Assembly (NCBI GenBank): GCA_021234535.1
Contig: CM037850.1
Coordinates: 20,386,446-20,450,445 of the forward strand
Direction of reading: 5' to 3'
Source of the DNA: Stichopus chloronotus
Lineage: Eukaryota; Echinodermata; Holothuroidea; Aspidochirotida; Stichopodidae
DNA: 64,000 nt
A program made the position numbers and the translations under genes. Below, one piece after another: positions 31,533 through 44,213 of the stretch (positions are counted from its first letter, which is position 1; every line of letters begins with the position of its first letter). The notes beneath the pieces are model-generated. The model was not told where the DNA came from. It searched no databases and saw nothing but the letters and a program-made list of their open reading frames with translations.

Positions 31533-33354
31533 ATGAATTAAATCCAGATCCTTCCAAGTTCCTGGGCTAATTTGGTTCCTTTTTCCTGTTTTGGTGGACG
31601 GAATAATAAGATATTGTTGGGCGGCCTACCCGGAAGTCATTTTATTAGCTCTTGCGTAGGCAACATTAGTATGTTGCATTAACTGTTACTTTTTTTCTCT
31701 GCTGACTATAAAGAAGCTTGATGATTTTAATCAAACATTTTCTTCCTGCGACTGTTTCAAAGTGAGTAATTGCATATTATTGAAACAGATGTAAAGAGTA
31801 CTTGAATACCTGAGTACTCTTTCCATTCTTTCAATTTGTTTTGTCTGTGATTTTCCAGTACTATCATGTTCATTATTTTTAACCTACCCCCTCCCCCCCC
31901 CCCCGAAGAAAGAGTCCATTGAATAACTTACATGTGTCTGTTAGAAATTAATCATTTTACTGTAAGACTTACCCTCGGGAACCTCTCATCATGTTTTAAA
32001 CGTCTAATTGCTAATGTCCTGACTCTCTGTCTGTCCGTCCTAGTAGTTTATTACTTGAATGCTGCTTCATGTACCCTTCACATGAACAATGACAAATTGG
32101 TCTCTCTCTTATCATCAATGTCACCAAGTTAGCCGTCTATCCTGACTCGTTCCTGGAGCGCCTCTGATATGGGTTCTCTGGCTGCAGTTTTGCTCAACTC
32201 TGTGGAGTCCCTTCCTCCGCTGATCATAGCAGGACACATCCTGCCACAGAAGACGGTGTCTCCTCTCCTTGTAATTCTACAAAACCCATGCATGAAGAGC
32301 TTCATTCCTAGCACCCCCTCTTCCTGTAATTTTGGTCACTGCCAGTAGCCTACCACTCTGCCAGTTCTGTCTTCTGATCATTGTTCATCACAGGTTGCCC
32401 CAGGGGTTAGTCTTTCAGGGGTACAGCTATTAAATTTTGGTGATAAAGTTGGTACAGTAATAATATGGCATAATTAACTTACTTCTCTTTGATGCTGGCC
32501 CTCATCAATTGATTATTTTAGAGATTTTGTGTTAAAGTTATTTTCATTGGACCATGTTAGCTCTGTTGCTTCAGAGTTTAGGGTTTGTTAGTCTCAGTAT
32601 ATGGTTCAAATTTCCTCTACAATATACATGAAGCTGCTTTGATAGTGTAACATTCTAGAAAATAAGGTTGTCTATAGGTATGTTTGATATATTTTTGTTT
32701 AAAATATTGCATCTATCTATGGGTTCTGACTGATTACTCAAGAGGATATATTTCCACCGTACGCAAATATTTTAACGGACAGAGAAAGTTTGGAATACTT
32801 TGTTACATACAATGTTATGTTCGCATGCAGTGTTGTTGTAGCCATCATTCTTTGGTGTGCATTTGTCCTCTTCATGCATCGGCATATTGCATTCCCCATT
32901 GTATTACGTACTGTAGATCAGTGACGGTGTGTTTGCATGCAGTGGTGTTGTTTCCATCAGTGTTTGTCTTGCATTTGTGCTGTTCTTTGCATTGGTAGAT
33001 TGCATTCCCCATTGTATTACATGCATTGGTGTGTTTGCATTCATTGGTGTTGCATGTGTCTTCTGGTGGTCACTTCCCATTGGTGTGAGGTCTTGGCATC
33101 ATACTGCCACAAAGGTGGAAGCAGACTCTGAGTTAATGCACTGACCGATACCCGGAACCACAAATCCATTACCTGGTCAGCATTTTTCTTTCTCTTGAAA
33201 ACTACTCTTTACTCTGGTCAGTTATCCCATTACGTCATGAGTCCTGGCAGTATATGTTGTCTTACTTGTTCGACATGTGTTATTGTTGCATCTATCGATA
33301 GCGATAGCGTCTAACCTTCTTTATACAAGAGTATACATTTCTACGAGAAATAAA
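31533..33354 (+). other. Probable 3' UTR of transaldolase, ending with AATAAA
   Basis: The first AATAAA after the stop is at 33349-33354. If it is used, the 3' UTR is about 1.8 kb. The segment contains a three-unit imperfect repeat (32819-33085) and a C-run near 31890. No other coding signal is seen. An upstream ATTAAA near 32429 could give a shorter form. Confidence 0.5.
32819..33085 (+). repeat. Imperfect tandem repeat, unit about 110-113 bp
   Basis: The words gcatgcagtg.tgttg, ccatca, gcatttgt and attgcattccccattgtatta recur at a spacing of about 110-113 bases over two and a half units, inside the inferred transaldolase 3' UTR. Confidence 0.75.
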
Positions 33355-33375
33355 ATTTTGAAGTATAAGTTACCA

Positions 33376-36300
33376 GCCTGTGTTTCCTCCATTTTTAAGT
33401 ATTAACTAACGGTTAAAATTTTGCAATTCTGCTACCCTCCCCCCCCAAAAAAAAGTACATGGACGAAAGCTTCACATAAACTGACAAATAATAAACCTGA
33501 AGTTAATGAAGAAAGAACCCTGTGTAATTAAAGTTAGGGCCGGATTCACCATTGGAGAGGCAATGGGAACAAACTAATCGTGGCACACCCTGCGGCCTTA
33601 ATACTTAACAAGACTGCAGTGACTCAAGTCACAAAAGGAGTACCAACATACGCTACCGTCTCCTTTAAGATGGGAGGCATGTGTCTCTTTTTGTTTTTGT
33701 TTTTAAACTGATTGAGGGAAACGTTCTACTTTTGTCTACTCCACAACAATTACATTTTTAAACAAACTACTCTTGCATAGGTGATTATAGAATATGTTAA
33801 ACGCCTGGAAACATCGATGTCCATCAATATGTACATTACATTAGAATCAAAAGCATGTTCCTAAATGGTGTTTGACTGACTTGTTACTAATAACATGTTT
33901 TTTTTTTTTTTTTAAATCAAGTTTTGGAACTGCAAATAATTGAAAATTTTTACACGTGAGTAAGTCCACATGAAGGTCATCACAAAGTAATTATTGACAT
34001 GATGTCGTAATAGTTGGAATGGGTTTCCAGTGTTGGTGTGACTGCCCCAGCGACGGATATTTTACGTTGTTGACAACACGCTAAAGTTTTAAGTACAACT
34101 TACACAGGGCGAGAGAAACGTCAGAACTAAAGAAAGTCCAGAGAGAGAGAGAGAGAGGGTTCCTTTGATTTTGATCAATCAGAGTTCCAATTTATTTATG
34201 TTGATTTGACTGGCACACTCAAATTAATTGTAAATTAACTGTAAATCGATGAAGGTACCAATGCTAGATAACTGACTTTCAATACAATTTGTGATCTCTT
34301 CAGTTAGTTCACTCAATGTTATTGCTGTTGATCGGTTACTTCTAAATACATATTCACTATTATTAAGAATTTCATTTTTTTTTCAATAAAATTTGCTGAG
34401 CCTCGACTCAAACAGCTTTTCGAGGACCTTTGAAAATTCTGAAAGTAATGAAACAAGTCTACAGTTAGTATAGTTGTACTTCTCACCAGATTTGTAAATT
34501 GGAATAACTCTCTCAATCTTCATGCTATCGGGGAATTAACCATCTAAAAATGATTACAACTTATTATTTCAACTTATTATTGCTATTACAAATGTATGCT
34601 AAAGGTTAAGCAATATAAGATATGATCTGATAATGTCCATGCTTATGCCCATTGTGATCCATGCATGCTTTATTACTTAGACTTTTTCACAACATTTAAT
34701 ACTTCAAACACAGAAATGTGTCCTAGGCATGGGCGTCAACAGGTGGAGGACAGGGGGACATGTCCCACCCACTTTCAAAAGTGGGTGGGATATCATGTCA
34801 TTTGTGCCACCCACTTTTCAGATAAATTACTAAAAAAAAATCACATTCATATGCGCGATTTTCTATCACAATTGCTGAGCTGATTCAAGTAGAATCTAAC
34901 TTAAGAATCATTACAATAAATTGCACTGGAAATTAAAACAGTGCTTTGTCCTTTATCCCCCTTCCTCCGATATTCACCCTCCCCGTTTCTTCTGAGACCT
35001 CTGATAAAAGTTTGTGCGATGTTTGAACGATGTTTTAGAGTGTTTTGTGGAAACACCCCTTCTCACCAGAAATGAAATGGAATTCCCGTTGCTCTACACT
35101 GTGAATCAGAGAAAACAACCACGCATTTCAACATGAAAATAAGGCGAAGACCCCACCAGGAACGTAATATCATATATTTTAGGCCCTACATGTATGTATT
35201 ATATATACCACTCCACTCATCCCGGAGGTGACGGCGCCACTTTTTCAATACTTTGAGATGGACGCTGTGTAATTCGTCTCCCTTGGTGTCAGAACGTCAT
35301 ATTTCTACCAGTACTTTCTGTCGGAATTTAGTTTTGTGAGACAAAATTTCCCCTCACAGATCTGATTCTGATGTAATTAAAAACGACTCACTAGGAAGGC
35401 CGTCTCCTGCGATCTAGGGGGTCTTACGCGCCAACCTATGATGGCGCTCCGCTTAGATAGTATAGTGTCCCCCTCACTTTCTGAAACCTGCTGACGCCCA
35501 GGACTCCTAGGTACATAGAATTAGACTACTTCAGTTTAACTTGCGTTGATATCCCTCATCAAAGGATATCCCTATCAAAAGATATCCCTCACATGGCGAT
35601 CCGCCATTATTGAAGACTTTTAACCCAATCTCTACATACCCGATTGAATTTTTCATGAATTTAATCCTTGGGAATGGGCGGAAGATAAGAATGGATCATA
35701 TATACATGTCAGCTGACTTCATAGTGCACCAAGGTATTCGAAGTTGAAGAAATCAACACTTTTATCCTTGTCGATGCGCTGACTTAATTACTGAAGGACA
35801 GTATTCGTTTCTAGGAAGGTTTAGCTTGAACAATGCCGTTGCGGTCAACCCCTGTGCATTACGCATGAGGATAATTAAACCTCCTGAGATTCACAACGTG
35901 GTTGAGCAATATTTCGCGTTCTGCTCGAATGCCAGGTAGCCACACATGGTAATCTGCGTCTTGTCCTTCTACATCTCTACATGTCACGCAAAATGCTTTT
36001 AACCAGCAAGAAACGAAACTTGGGTCCGGGAAATTCCTCCATCTCGTTTTTTTTTTTTTTTTATCTGTTGAAACTTAACTCTGCAGGGGGCGGCGAAGAC
36101 TTGAAAAAAAAGAAGAAGATTTTTCAGAAATGGATTCGGGGACCTTTACCACTCTGGACCCACAGTACTCTTGTACTCTTTACACCAGAATTATCTAAGC
36201 AAAAAAGCAACAACCTTAACCGTTTGCTGGTGTATAACACTAATCCTGTTAAAACGGAATTGTTGAAAACGGTTTGCAATTGACGGTGAAGAAGCCATGT

Positions 36301-37400
36301 AGAGCAACAATATGTAGCCCAAGAGAGATGGCGTAATTCGACAATTCATTGAAATATGCGCCTACTAACAAAATTTTGACCTCACTTCTAAATTTTGGTG
36401 ATTGTCAGTTTTGTTGGTGTATCGATAGGCAGGGGAAATGCGCCACATTTTTTTCGACTGACCCCCACATCGTCTAAATTCCTTATAACGAAGTATAATG
36501 TTTAAGGAATTAACCCTAAATGTAAAGTGTGAAATGGGAAGGAGAAAATTATAAAATCAGCCATGGTTTGTAGGAAAAGAAGGCTTTACCATACAGACTT
36601 AAACTTTGTTAACGTGACGATTGCACATTCGAAACGACACCGTTACTCCATGTAAAGTGCGCGGAGGACTAAAAGAGTAACGATACTCGTTTAACTTTGA
36701 GCTGCTTCAAGAAGAATAAGAACACCATTAATGGATGCAATAGTGTGAAAGTTGCAGAGTAAGTCAGTCAGTCCCGTACCTTGTTTGGTACATCAACATA
36801 AAGGAATGGGAAACATGGAAAATGGGGCACTTGGGATGTGTAGATTAACTAGTCTAACGATTTTAATATGAACACCGAAAATTTATGAGTAATTGTGAGC
36901 CAGTGTCCACTTTGGTGAGTCACCCACCTAAGTGTGAAACCGCATTTGTACAATGTCCCCCCCCCCTCCAGTTCAAAAATTGAGCCAAAATATTTCTCTT
37001 TTACGAATTGTGGGTGGAGGGACATTTGATCTTATGTCTTCCACCTATTGAAATGTTAGGAGGGGGTGGGGTGGATCGACGTGTCCTTTCGTCCCCCAGA
37101 ATTGACGCCCATGGGTTTTTCAAGAATTTTATGGAAGAAGAATATGTAGACAAAGTATCTTTTGATAGCAGATTTCTTTAATGAAACATACCAGGTTCTC
37201 TTGAAATGAAAACAATGAATTACATGAATCTCTTTAGGTCAGCCAATGCTTACATGGTATTAAACATGTTTAGAACTTCTAAATAGGAGCATACCCTAAC
37301 CATTATGGTATATCTGGATATCACATCATGTTATATCTTGCAGGTTTTCTCCAGACATGATTTTAGCACATTATGTATATTTTGTGAGGACCAGGTGTCG
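33376..37400. other. Intergenic region between transaldolase and TMTC3-like copy 2
   Basis: No supported exon is seen. Contents: homopolymer runs, a GA-rich tract near 34140, a mobile element with inverted ends (34722-35513) and a related end at 37102-37113. Confidence 0.6.
34722..35513. mobile_element. Short non-autonomous DNA element with inverted ends
   Basis: The left end reads cctagg..gggcgtcaacagg (34722-34743). The right end read on the other strand is cctagg..gggcgtcagcagg, so the ends are inverted and flanked by CCTAGG on both sides. Inside the left end is a 12-bp perfect hairpin (34764-34775 with 34778-34789). There is no transposase frame. A further end of the same type, with 12 bases identical to the left end, lies inverted at 37102-37113. 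The whole may therefore be nested copies spanning 34728-37113. Confidence 0.6.
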
Positions 37401-37508
37401 CTAGGGATATCACGTGACTCTCCGACACACTGTAATCGTACATTACGGCGAGATCGATTATCTTGATGCTGTTTCTACTGACGAGGCGTTAAATCCATTC
37501 ACTAATTC

Positions 37509-37803
37509 TCAAGGGCAGCCATTGGCTTTAGCTATCGTATGGAGAGCATATGTCTACCCTACGTTGTTACACGTTAGTCACGAAGGTGTGCAGAAATGTG
37601 CAATAAATTATAAGTGCAATAACTTGTCACTATATATATCTCGCACTTTGGATCAAGGGCAGCCACTGGCTTTAGCTATCGTATGGAGAGCATATGTTTA
37701 TCCTCCGTTGTTACACGTTAGTCACGTAGGTGTGCAGAAATGTTCAATAAATTATAAGCAGCCTACAATAACTTGTCACTATATATATCTCGCACTTTGG
37801 ATC
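37509..37803 (+). repeat. 144-bp tandem duplication directly before the TMTC copy 2 start codon
   Basis: Copy 1 is 37509-37652 and copy 2 is 37653 to about 37803, with a short insertion. Both contain a TATATATAT box (37631-37639 and 37780-37788), and the second ends 14 bases before the ATG at 37817. The duplication makes an artefactual open frame with a repeated peptide. It may have doubled part of the core promoter. Confidence 0.85.
37780..37788 (+). promoter_or_regulatory. TATA-like box upstream of TMTC3-like copy 2
   Basis: TATATATAT lies 29 bases before the ATG at 37817 and is duplicated 149 bases upstream. Using this box would give a very short leader, so the upstream copy or another start may be used instead. 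Confidence 0.3.
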
Positions 37804-37816
37804 AATGACTCCAACC

Positions 37817-40800
37817 ATGGAACGACGAAAAACCGGCAAAGGTAAGATGTATCATTTTCCTTTTTTTATGTTTACATCAAGTAACAGAAATATAAAGAAA
37901 AGAATTTGAAGGAGCAAAGTTATTCATGATACGAACATAATTTTCCATTATGTTGGACATAATAATTTTAGTAGAAAGTTTGGCTAACCTCATGCCATCA
38001 ATAAAGTAAAAACGTTAAGTTAATCGTTGTGATGTAGACTAAATGAATGCATTCGGATATGATTTGATGAGATGAATTTTTTGTTGTTGTTGTTTTTTTT
38101 TCTTTTTTGCATTTTCTTTTTCTTCTCTGGAGTGTACATGGATCAATGAGAATATTAAATTACCAAAATTACTACATTAAAAGGGGTCAATTGAGTTGAT
38201 ATCAGTAACTTTGTAATGAGTTTGAAGAATACAAACATAATACACTTATAACTAGCATATTACCTTTTTTTTTTACTTTTTTGGAAGTTTGACATCCAAT
38301 AGTTATACAAACTGTCATAATTTTGAATTGTTGACCCTTATTTGTGCTGACTTGGCGTAAATACTAACAAATATAAAAAGTGTGTGGCCACGAATTTGTC
38401 AAAATAAACCTTGAATATTTCAATACTTATTCATTCATGAAGGAAAAAGACTTCGCACAAACTTCAAACAGCTCCAACAATGTCGATGACCGGGAGCAAT
38501 TATCCGTGATTGACACGACTAAAGACCAACGACCCACCGACCAATCTGTGACAAGTAGTAAATCCTCAGAAAAAATGAGAATAAGCTTTTCTTAAAAGAT
38601 ACGAAAGCTTTTGGCTGGCACTTTTGGGACAGCATATTCCAGACATAAGTTGATCGATATTTGATATGCCGTTTTTAATAGCTTTGATCTACTAAAACAA
38701 AATGGGGATTAACAGATTGAGTATTACTGTAATTTGTGCTGGACTGTTGATCCTACCACGTTTCGTTTTCTTTTTCAAGTAATAGCTGACACTTAGAAAC
38801 AGACCAAGAGAGAGAAAAGAAAGCAATACACGTAGACGGAAAGATAAAGAGATAACTAATACAAAAATAAAGGGTAAAAGGGATTTGCACACAATGTAAC
38901 GTGGAAATAATGAAGGACACTTACAACACATGTGCTCACGTTTCATCATACTTTGTAATAAGACAACCTACTTTGCTTTTTTTTTGTTTTGTCTTTGTGA
39001 ACACTACCTCATTACGTTTAATTTTAACTTTCTTGGTGACATCATGCAGGGATGACGTCATGTGACAACAAACAAACAACACCCAAAGGAACAACCTATA
39101 GCTGGGCCAAGATGAGATCTACTTCTTTCTTTTTTCACCTCATTCTACTCGGTCTATGTTTCATCTGCTACAGCAATTCTCTGTCGAACGGTTTTTGTTT
39201 TGATGATAGTAGGGCAATCACTCACAACCGCGACCTTCTACCCACAATACCTCTCTACCAGATCTTCTTTAACGACTTCTGGGGAACACCCCTGCGTAAG
39301 GTACAGAGGAACAAACCACGCCATTAAGTGTTCAGTCATTGATAAGATTTTCCCAGCATAAAGACATCAATTGTCACTTAACCATGTGCTGATATACAGA
39401 ATGATTTACTGATGTATTACCAAGTATTTGTCTATATCTGCAATTATCGTTTATGATGCCAATCACCAAGTCAATTCATTGTCTTGTAATAATGGTGATG
39501 GTACTATTTGCTCATTTTGTAAAAGAATATTAACAATTAGCGTTATGATATCAACAATTATATTGATAAACCTTTCAAATATAGTATAATGGACTAACAA
39601 AAAGTCATAATTACTTGTTCAAGATAACATAATCCGTTTTTTGGTACAATTTTATTAATGGAAACTTAGGAATCTTATGAATGTGTTACCCATTATTAGA
39701 TGATGCTGCCATATGATTCGATGATGGTATAACTATTGCTTTGATTCCGTTGATCTCATCAGCACTTCAGTGAGTCAACAGACTCAGTGACGTATATAGG
39801 CAATCGGCAATCTAACACAACACGTTACTGCTACACTGTTTGGAAAGGATGCTCTTACGATCTGGACAAGAGTGAAACCGATTTTCGAGCAGCATTTTAA
39901 GCCCACTACAATACTACTGAATAGCTCGTAGTATTTTTAACAGTAACAGTTGTTAAATGCAAATGATGGGAACAGAGACTACTGAAGGGGGCACCAAAAT
40001 TTAGTGAGAGTTTACATATATATACCGTTTCTTTCTTTTTGACACCGTTTCTTGTTAACAGGCAGAAAGTCACAAGTCTTATCGTCCTCTATGTGTGCTT
40101 ACCTTCCGTCTAAATTACACGATCCATGGTCTGAAGCCGATGGGTTATCATTTGTTCAATGTGATATGTCACTGGGTCACATGCGTGTTAATCTTGGATA
40201 TTTTTCAGCACTTTTTGTCTGAACTTTTGGCTTTCATATTAGGTGTTCTTTTCGTTGTTCATCCAGTTCACACAGAGGCCGTAAGTCAGGGGATTGCTAT
40301 CTAAGGTGCAGCTAACTCTGGAAGCTGCACTCTTTCAACTGTAACATAACAGTACTGTTGTTCGCATATTTGGTCTTGATTATATTAGTGTGGTGTGTTA
40401 CTGTGTTTTAAAATAAAGCACCGATCTCCCTTTTGGATTGTTATTTAAAATTATTTACCTAAACACGAAATATCCATGATATGCAATTGTATGCAAAGAG
40501 ACCTAAACGTAAAAAGAAAAAAAATCGTCCGGGGTAATTTGGGACGCAACCGGGTTTAATTGGGCTAATTAGGCTGTTAGGTAGCAAAGTTAGGGAGCAA
40601 ATTTGATCCAGTATATACGGTGTGCTGACTGGAATAGTGAAGAACGGAAACTTTCAAGTAGTGCCAAAATGGTCCAAGTATGGACAACTGAATTTCAATC
40701 ACGTGATTTTGTCTAAAATGCATACAACAGCTCCTTGCACTTCTTTTCATCATTTGCACTTAGATCAGGCCTAGTGTTAGTTGCATTATCATCTCCCTGA

Positions 40801-43800
40801 AATTACAAAAACCTTCCAAAGTATTTTTAATTTCTTACCGTAGGTTACTGGAACCGTCGGCAGAGCAGAACTGTTGTCAGCTATATTCATTCTTCTCACA
40901 GTTAAAACGTACATTAGAGTAACTACTAGCAATAAAATGACAAGTAAGTTTGCTTAAGTCTTAAGTACGTAAATTCTTTTAAATTCTTTCCTTGTATTCC
41001 GTTTTAGTACACAATATACTTTGTTTGAATTTTCAATTCTTGAACTCTGCCATATTCCAGAATGTTTCCCTGCTGCCTGACAATTTGACAATCCGAGTGG
41101 CAATCCGAGTGGAAGAAAAGGGCACTGTTTTTGGATCAATTAAAAAAAAAACAATTTTTGAAACACCGTGGGAAATATCAGGACATGTTTTTTTTTTTAG
41201 TACGCAGTTCCAATATATTGCCAATTGGTAGACTTTACATCGGAAGCATAATCTCATAACCAAAATTACTACAGTCTTGAGTTAAGAGAAGTTCAAAACC
41301 GGAGTTAAGAAAATTCAGAAAATTCAAAGTTCCAATCACTGATTGAAATGCGTCTGTCTCTCGTTGTAAACGCTTTCTAATTTGAAATCTCTCTCCTGTA
41401 CTTGATAAACATAAAATACTTTTTTCCTTCACAGAAAACGTGACCAGGCTAGCTCGTGTGGTATATTTTGAGGAATGTGGCGTATGCTTATGTGTTAATT
41501 ATGTCTTATATTCACAGACTGGAAATTTATGAACCTGACAGTTCTTTTTATTGCTTTAGCCACTCTTTGCAAGGAGCAAGGAATTACGGTAGTCGGTATT
41601 TGCTGGACATATGAGTTGCTTTGGTTGAAAAAGGTGAGATAAATTGGCAACACTTTCCTAAGACTGCTGATGATGAAAAACAGATGATTCTAATTTTTTA
41701 GTACAATTTAGTTTTGGAAAAGAAACATATTTTTACTTCGACGGTGTAATAGAATGAACAATTTTTAATGAAATGAATATGCAACAGAACAGAATTTCTC
41801 TTGTAAACGGCATTCTCTTTGAACAGATGGACGATATAAATGTGTAGGTATTCCTTTCTTCTCCTTTTTCTTCGGCAGTTAACTCTTCGGGAAGGTCTAA
41901 AACTAGTCAAGACTATGTGCACAAAACCTCGTAAGTTACCTTCGTGGTTCGTGACTTCTTTTTTCAGGATATTGTATCACCTTGCTGGTGCTTTACTGTT
42001 GATGTTGATGAAAGTTCTCGTGATGGGCAAAAGTCTTCCGAATTTTCCGAGGTAAGACAACAATCATCAAAACACAGTTAGTGATGCATAATTATGGAAA
42101 TGTTTCCATTAATTATCTAGTGTAATTCAGCACTTATTTAATTGTTAATTGTGTCCGTTATGTTACAGTTATGTTGCTGGTATCTTAAAGAGAAATCGAA
42201 TAAAATGCCCGCCGCTCAAATTTATTCTTGGCATTCTATTTTTCCATCCCACGTAGCCACATAAGCATCTTCCACCTCAAATTTAACTTAAAGGGCAAAT
42301 ACCTTTACTAATTATTTCTTTCATGCACATGCATGCTTCCTGCTGGTCAATCTCCTCATTCCTATAGAGAACAAGACATCTAAATTACATTTCTTAAATG
42401 CACCAACGCGTAGGATTTTCTCAGAACATTCCCAGAAATCCTTCATGTATGTGTTAATTTAAAGGTTTTGTAAACATAAAAATGACATTTCGGAGTAGTG
42501 GGTTAAATTAGCATTGAACATTTAAAAAAAAAGAGCTACACAATTCCATCAAAATCCGTCAAAGATTGACCAATTTACAGGATACAGCTACATCATAAAT
42601 AAACATTAGCTAAGTATGCAAATTTGTGACGTCAAGAGATGGAATCTTATAGTATGTTTTAAGTAAATCCTTTGTTTATTTAACCCTAATTTCAAGAACT
42701 TTGGGAATTCCACATGCCCGGAGGGTTTATTTTGGAAGCATGTAATATTTTCTTCTAAAAAAATATCGATATCACTGACCAATGTGAAACTCAAGTAATT
42801 AAGTGAGTTAGAAGCAAACTATATAGGCGTACAAAAAAAAATAAAAAATACTGACACTGTGCAACACTCACGTCATCTGTTTGACATTTTTCTCAAACAT
42901 TGAAAAGTCGTATCTCAAGAGCGGTAAAATATATAAACAAAATTCCAACGGATTATATTTCAGGGTTTGTCTTTGCAACTTCTGTATGAAGGGTGCTCTT
43001 TTGTAGAAGCATGTCACACAACCCTTTAATGCTGTTAAGATGTAGGGAATTCGTAACTGTAAACAATGACAAACGCATTTTGTCGATAAAGCTTAACTGA
43101 ACTATCATCTTTTTTTATTTATCCCGGACAAACGGATCAACGGATTTTGAAGCCAGAACGTTAAGTTTGAACTTGTTTAAGTACAATGAAAAGCAAAATC
43201 AATAAAAGCTCACAAAACGTTGTCTGTCACTATAGGCTTAGAACGTTGGGCAATAAGTCTGGTCACAACATATTGTCCCCTCTGGCCTTCACTACAAAGT
43301 AAACGTATCGGGTTCTTAGACTACCAAAGCCAAAATTATCTCGAAAATAACTGTGATGTGTAGATTACACTTTTCTGCCCTGAGATTGGGTGACATGACA
43401 TGTATAGCTTTGTGAATAACTAATTTCCTCTGCTGTGTTCAACTGATCTGGCAAGTTGCAAGTGGCATGTCTGCTATGTTTACATGATTCCATTTAATAC
43501 ACTTTGTAGTCGACTGCCTACTGCAATATACTCCTCACGTAAAGCGTTTGCATTATATTTTTTGTAAGAGTTTTTTTGGTTATCGCAGGGTAATGCAAAA
43601 TAGGCAAAATATGTGATGTCCTAAAGTTTAAACATTTCAGGAAAAAGTGTATATATTTAGCCAGCGTTCTCTGTCTAGCTGATCAGAAGGACGGACAAGC
43701 CTAAAATCCATTTAATACACTTTGTAGTCGACTGCCTATTGCAATATACTCCTCACGTAAAGCGTTTGCATTATATTTTTTGTAAGAGTTTTTTTGGTTA

Positions 43801-44015
43801 TCGCAGGGTAATGCAAAATAGGCAAAATATGTGATGTCCTAAAGTTTAAACATTTCAGGAAAAAGTGTATATATTTAGCCAGCGTTCTCTGTCTAGCTGA
43901 TCAGAAGGACGGACAAGCCTAAGATCACGGGGTAATGATAATTTAAATACTTATATTTAGAGAAGAGATTCCGGCATCTGCAGCTCCCACTCCAGTCCGC
44001 CAACTCACCCAGTGA
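37817..44015 (+). CDS. TMTC3: TMTC3-like copy 2, open 5' part encoding the membrane catalytic region, up to an in-frame TGA
   Basis: Exons: 37817-37841, 39050-39300, 40062-40280, 40844-40943, 41518-41633, 41879-42051, and 43961 onward to TGA at 44013-44015 (codon 313). The start ATG has a strong context (ccaaccATGG). Exon 1 gives MERRKTGK and joins in frame to GMTSCDNK. Family hallmarks: the FDD catalytic motif at Asp60-Asp61 in the first lumenal loop, [45 protein letters not shown] and [12 protein letters not shown]. These are close to TMTC3, a GT-C-fold ER O-mannosyltransferase. Read literally, translation stops at residue 312, inside the membrane domain, which would probably leave an inactive protein. 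Confidence 0.85.
42455..43030 (+). repeat. Diverged interspersed repeat, copy 2
   Basis: Relative of 30190-30690: ordered shared blocks such as atatgcaaat.tgtgac, gatatcactgaccaatgtgaaac, gtaattaagt and cactgtgcaacactc. It lies in the intron between 42051 and 43961. Confidence 0.75.
43490..43925 (+). repeat. 218-bp tandem duplication in a TMTC copy 2 intron
   Basis: Copies at 43490-43707 and 43708-43925 differ at about two positions, so the duplication is recent or has been homogenised. It ends 35 bases before the exon with the TGA. Each unit contains tatatatttag, a close look-alike of the true acceptor ttatatttag. Confidence 0.95.
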
Positions 44016-44213
44016 TACTATCTTCCTGTCAACGTGTGGCTTCTCGTATACCCTTTCCCGTTGTTGTGTGATTACACTAAGGGTACTATACCTCTCGTTC
44101 TCTCTATCACGGATCCTCGAAACTTGGCTACGCTGTTGTTAATCATTCCCCTTTTGAAGCTCTGTCAGTATGCGGTAACTGGTAATTCTAAGTCCTCCAG
44201 ACAAGTAGCAATG
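43961..44213 (+). CDS. TMTC3: TMTC copy 2 exon carrying an in-frame TGA
   Basis: This exon aligns codon for codon with copy 1 exon 2105-2357. The stretch VRQLTQ-stop-YYLPVNVW faces [15 protein letters not shown], so TGA replaces TGG. The frame is otherwise open, ending in SKSSRQVAM before the donor gtaagt at 44214. No alternative acceptor after the TGA restores the frame that I can see. Confidence 0.85.

Noticed and set aside
37414..37845. 143-codon open frame with a repeated peptide
   Set aside because: The repetition comes from the 144-bp tandem duplication of non-coding DNA before the TMTC start. The true coding start is in another frame at 37817.
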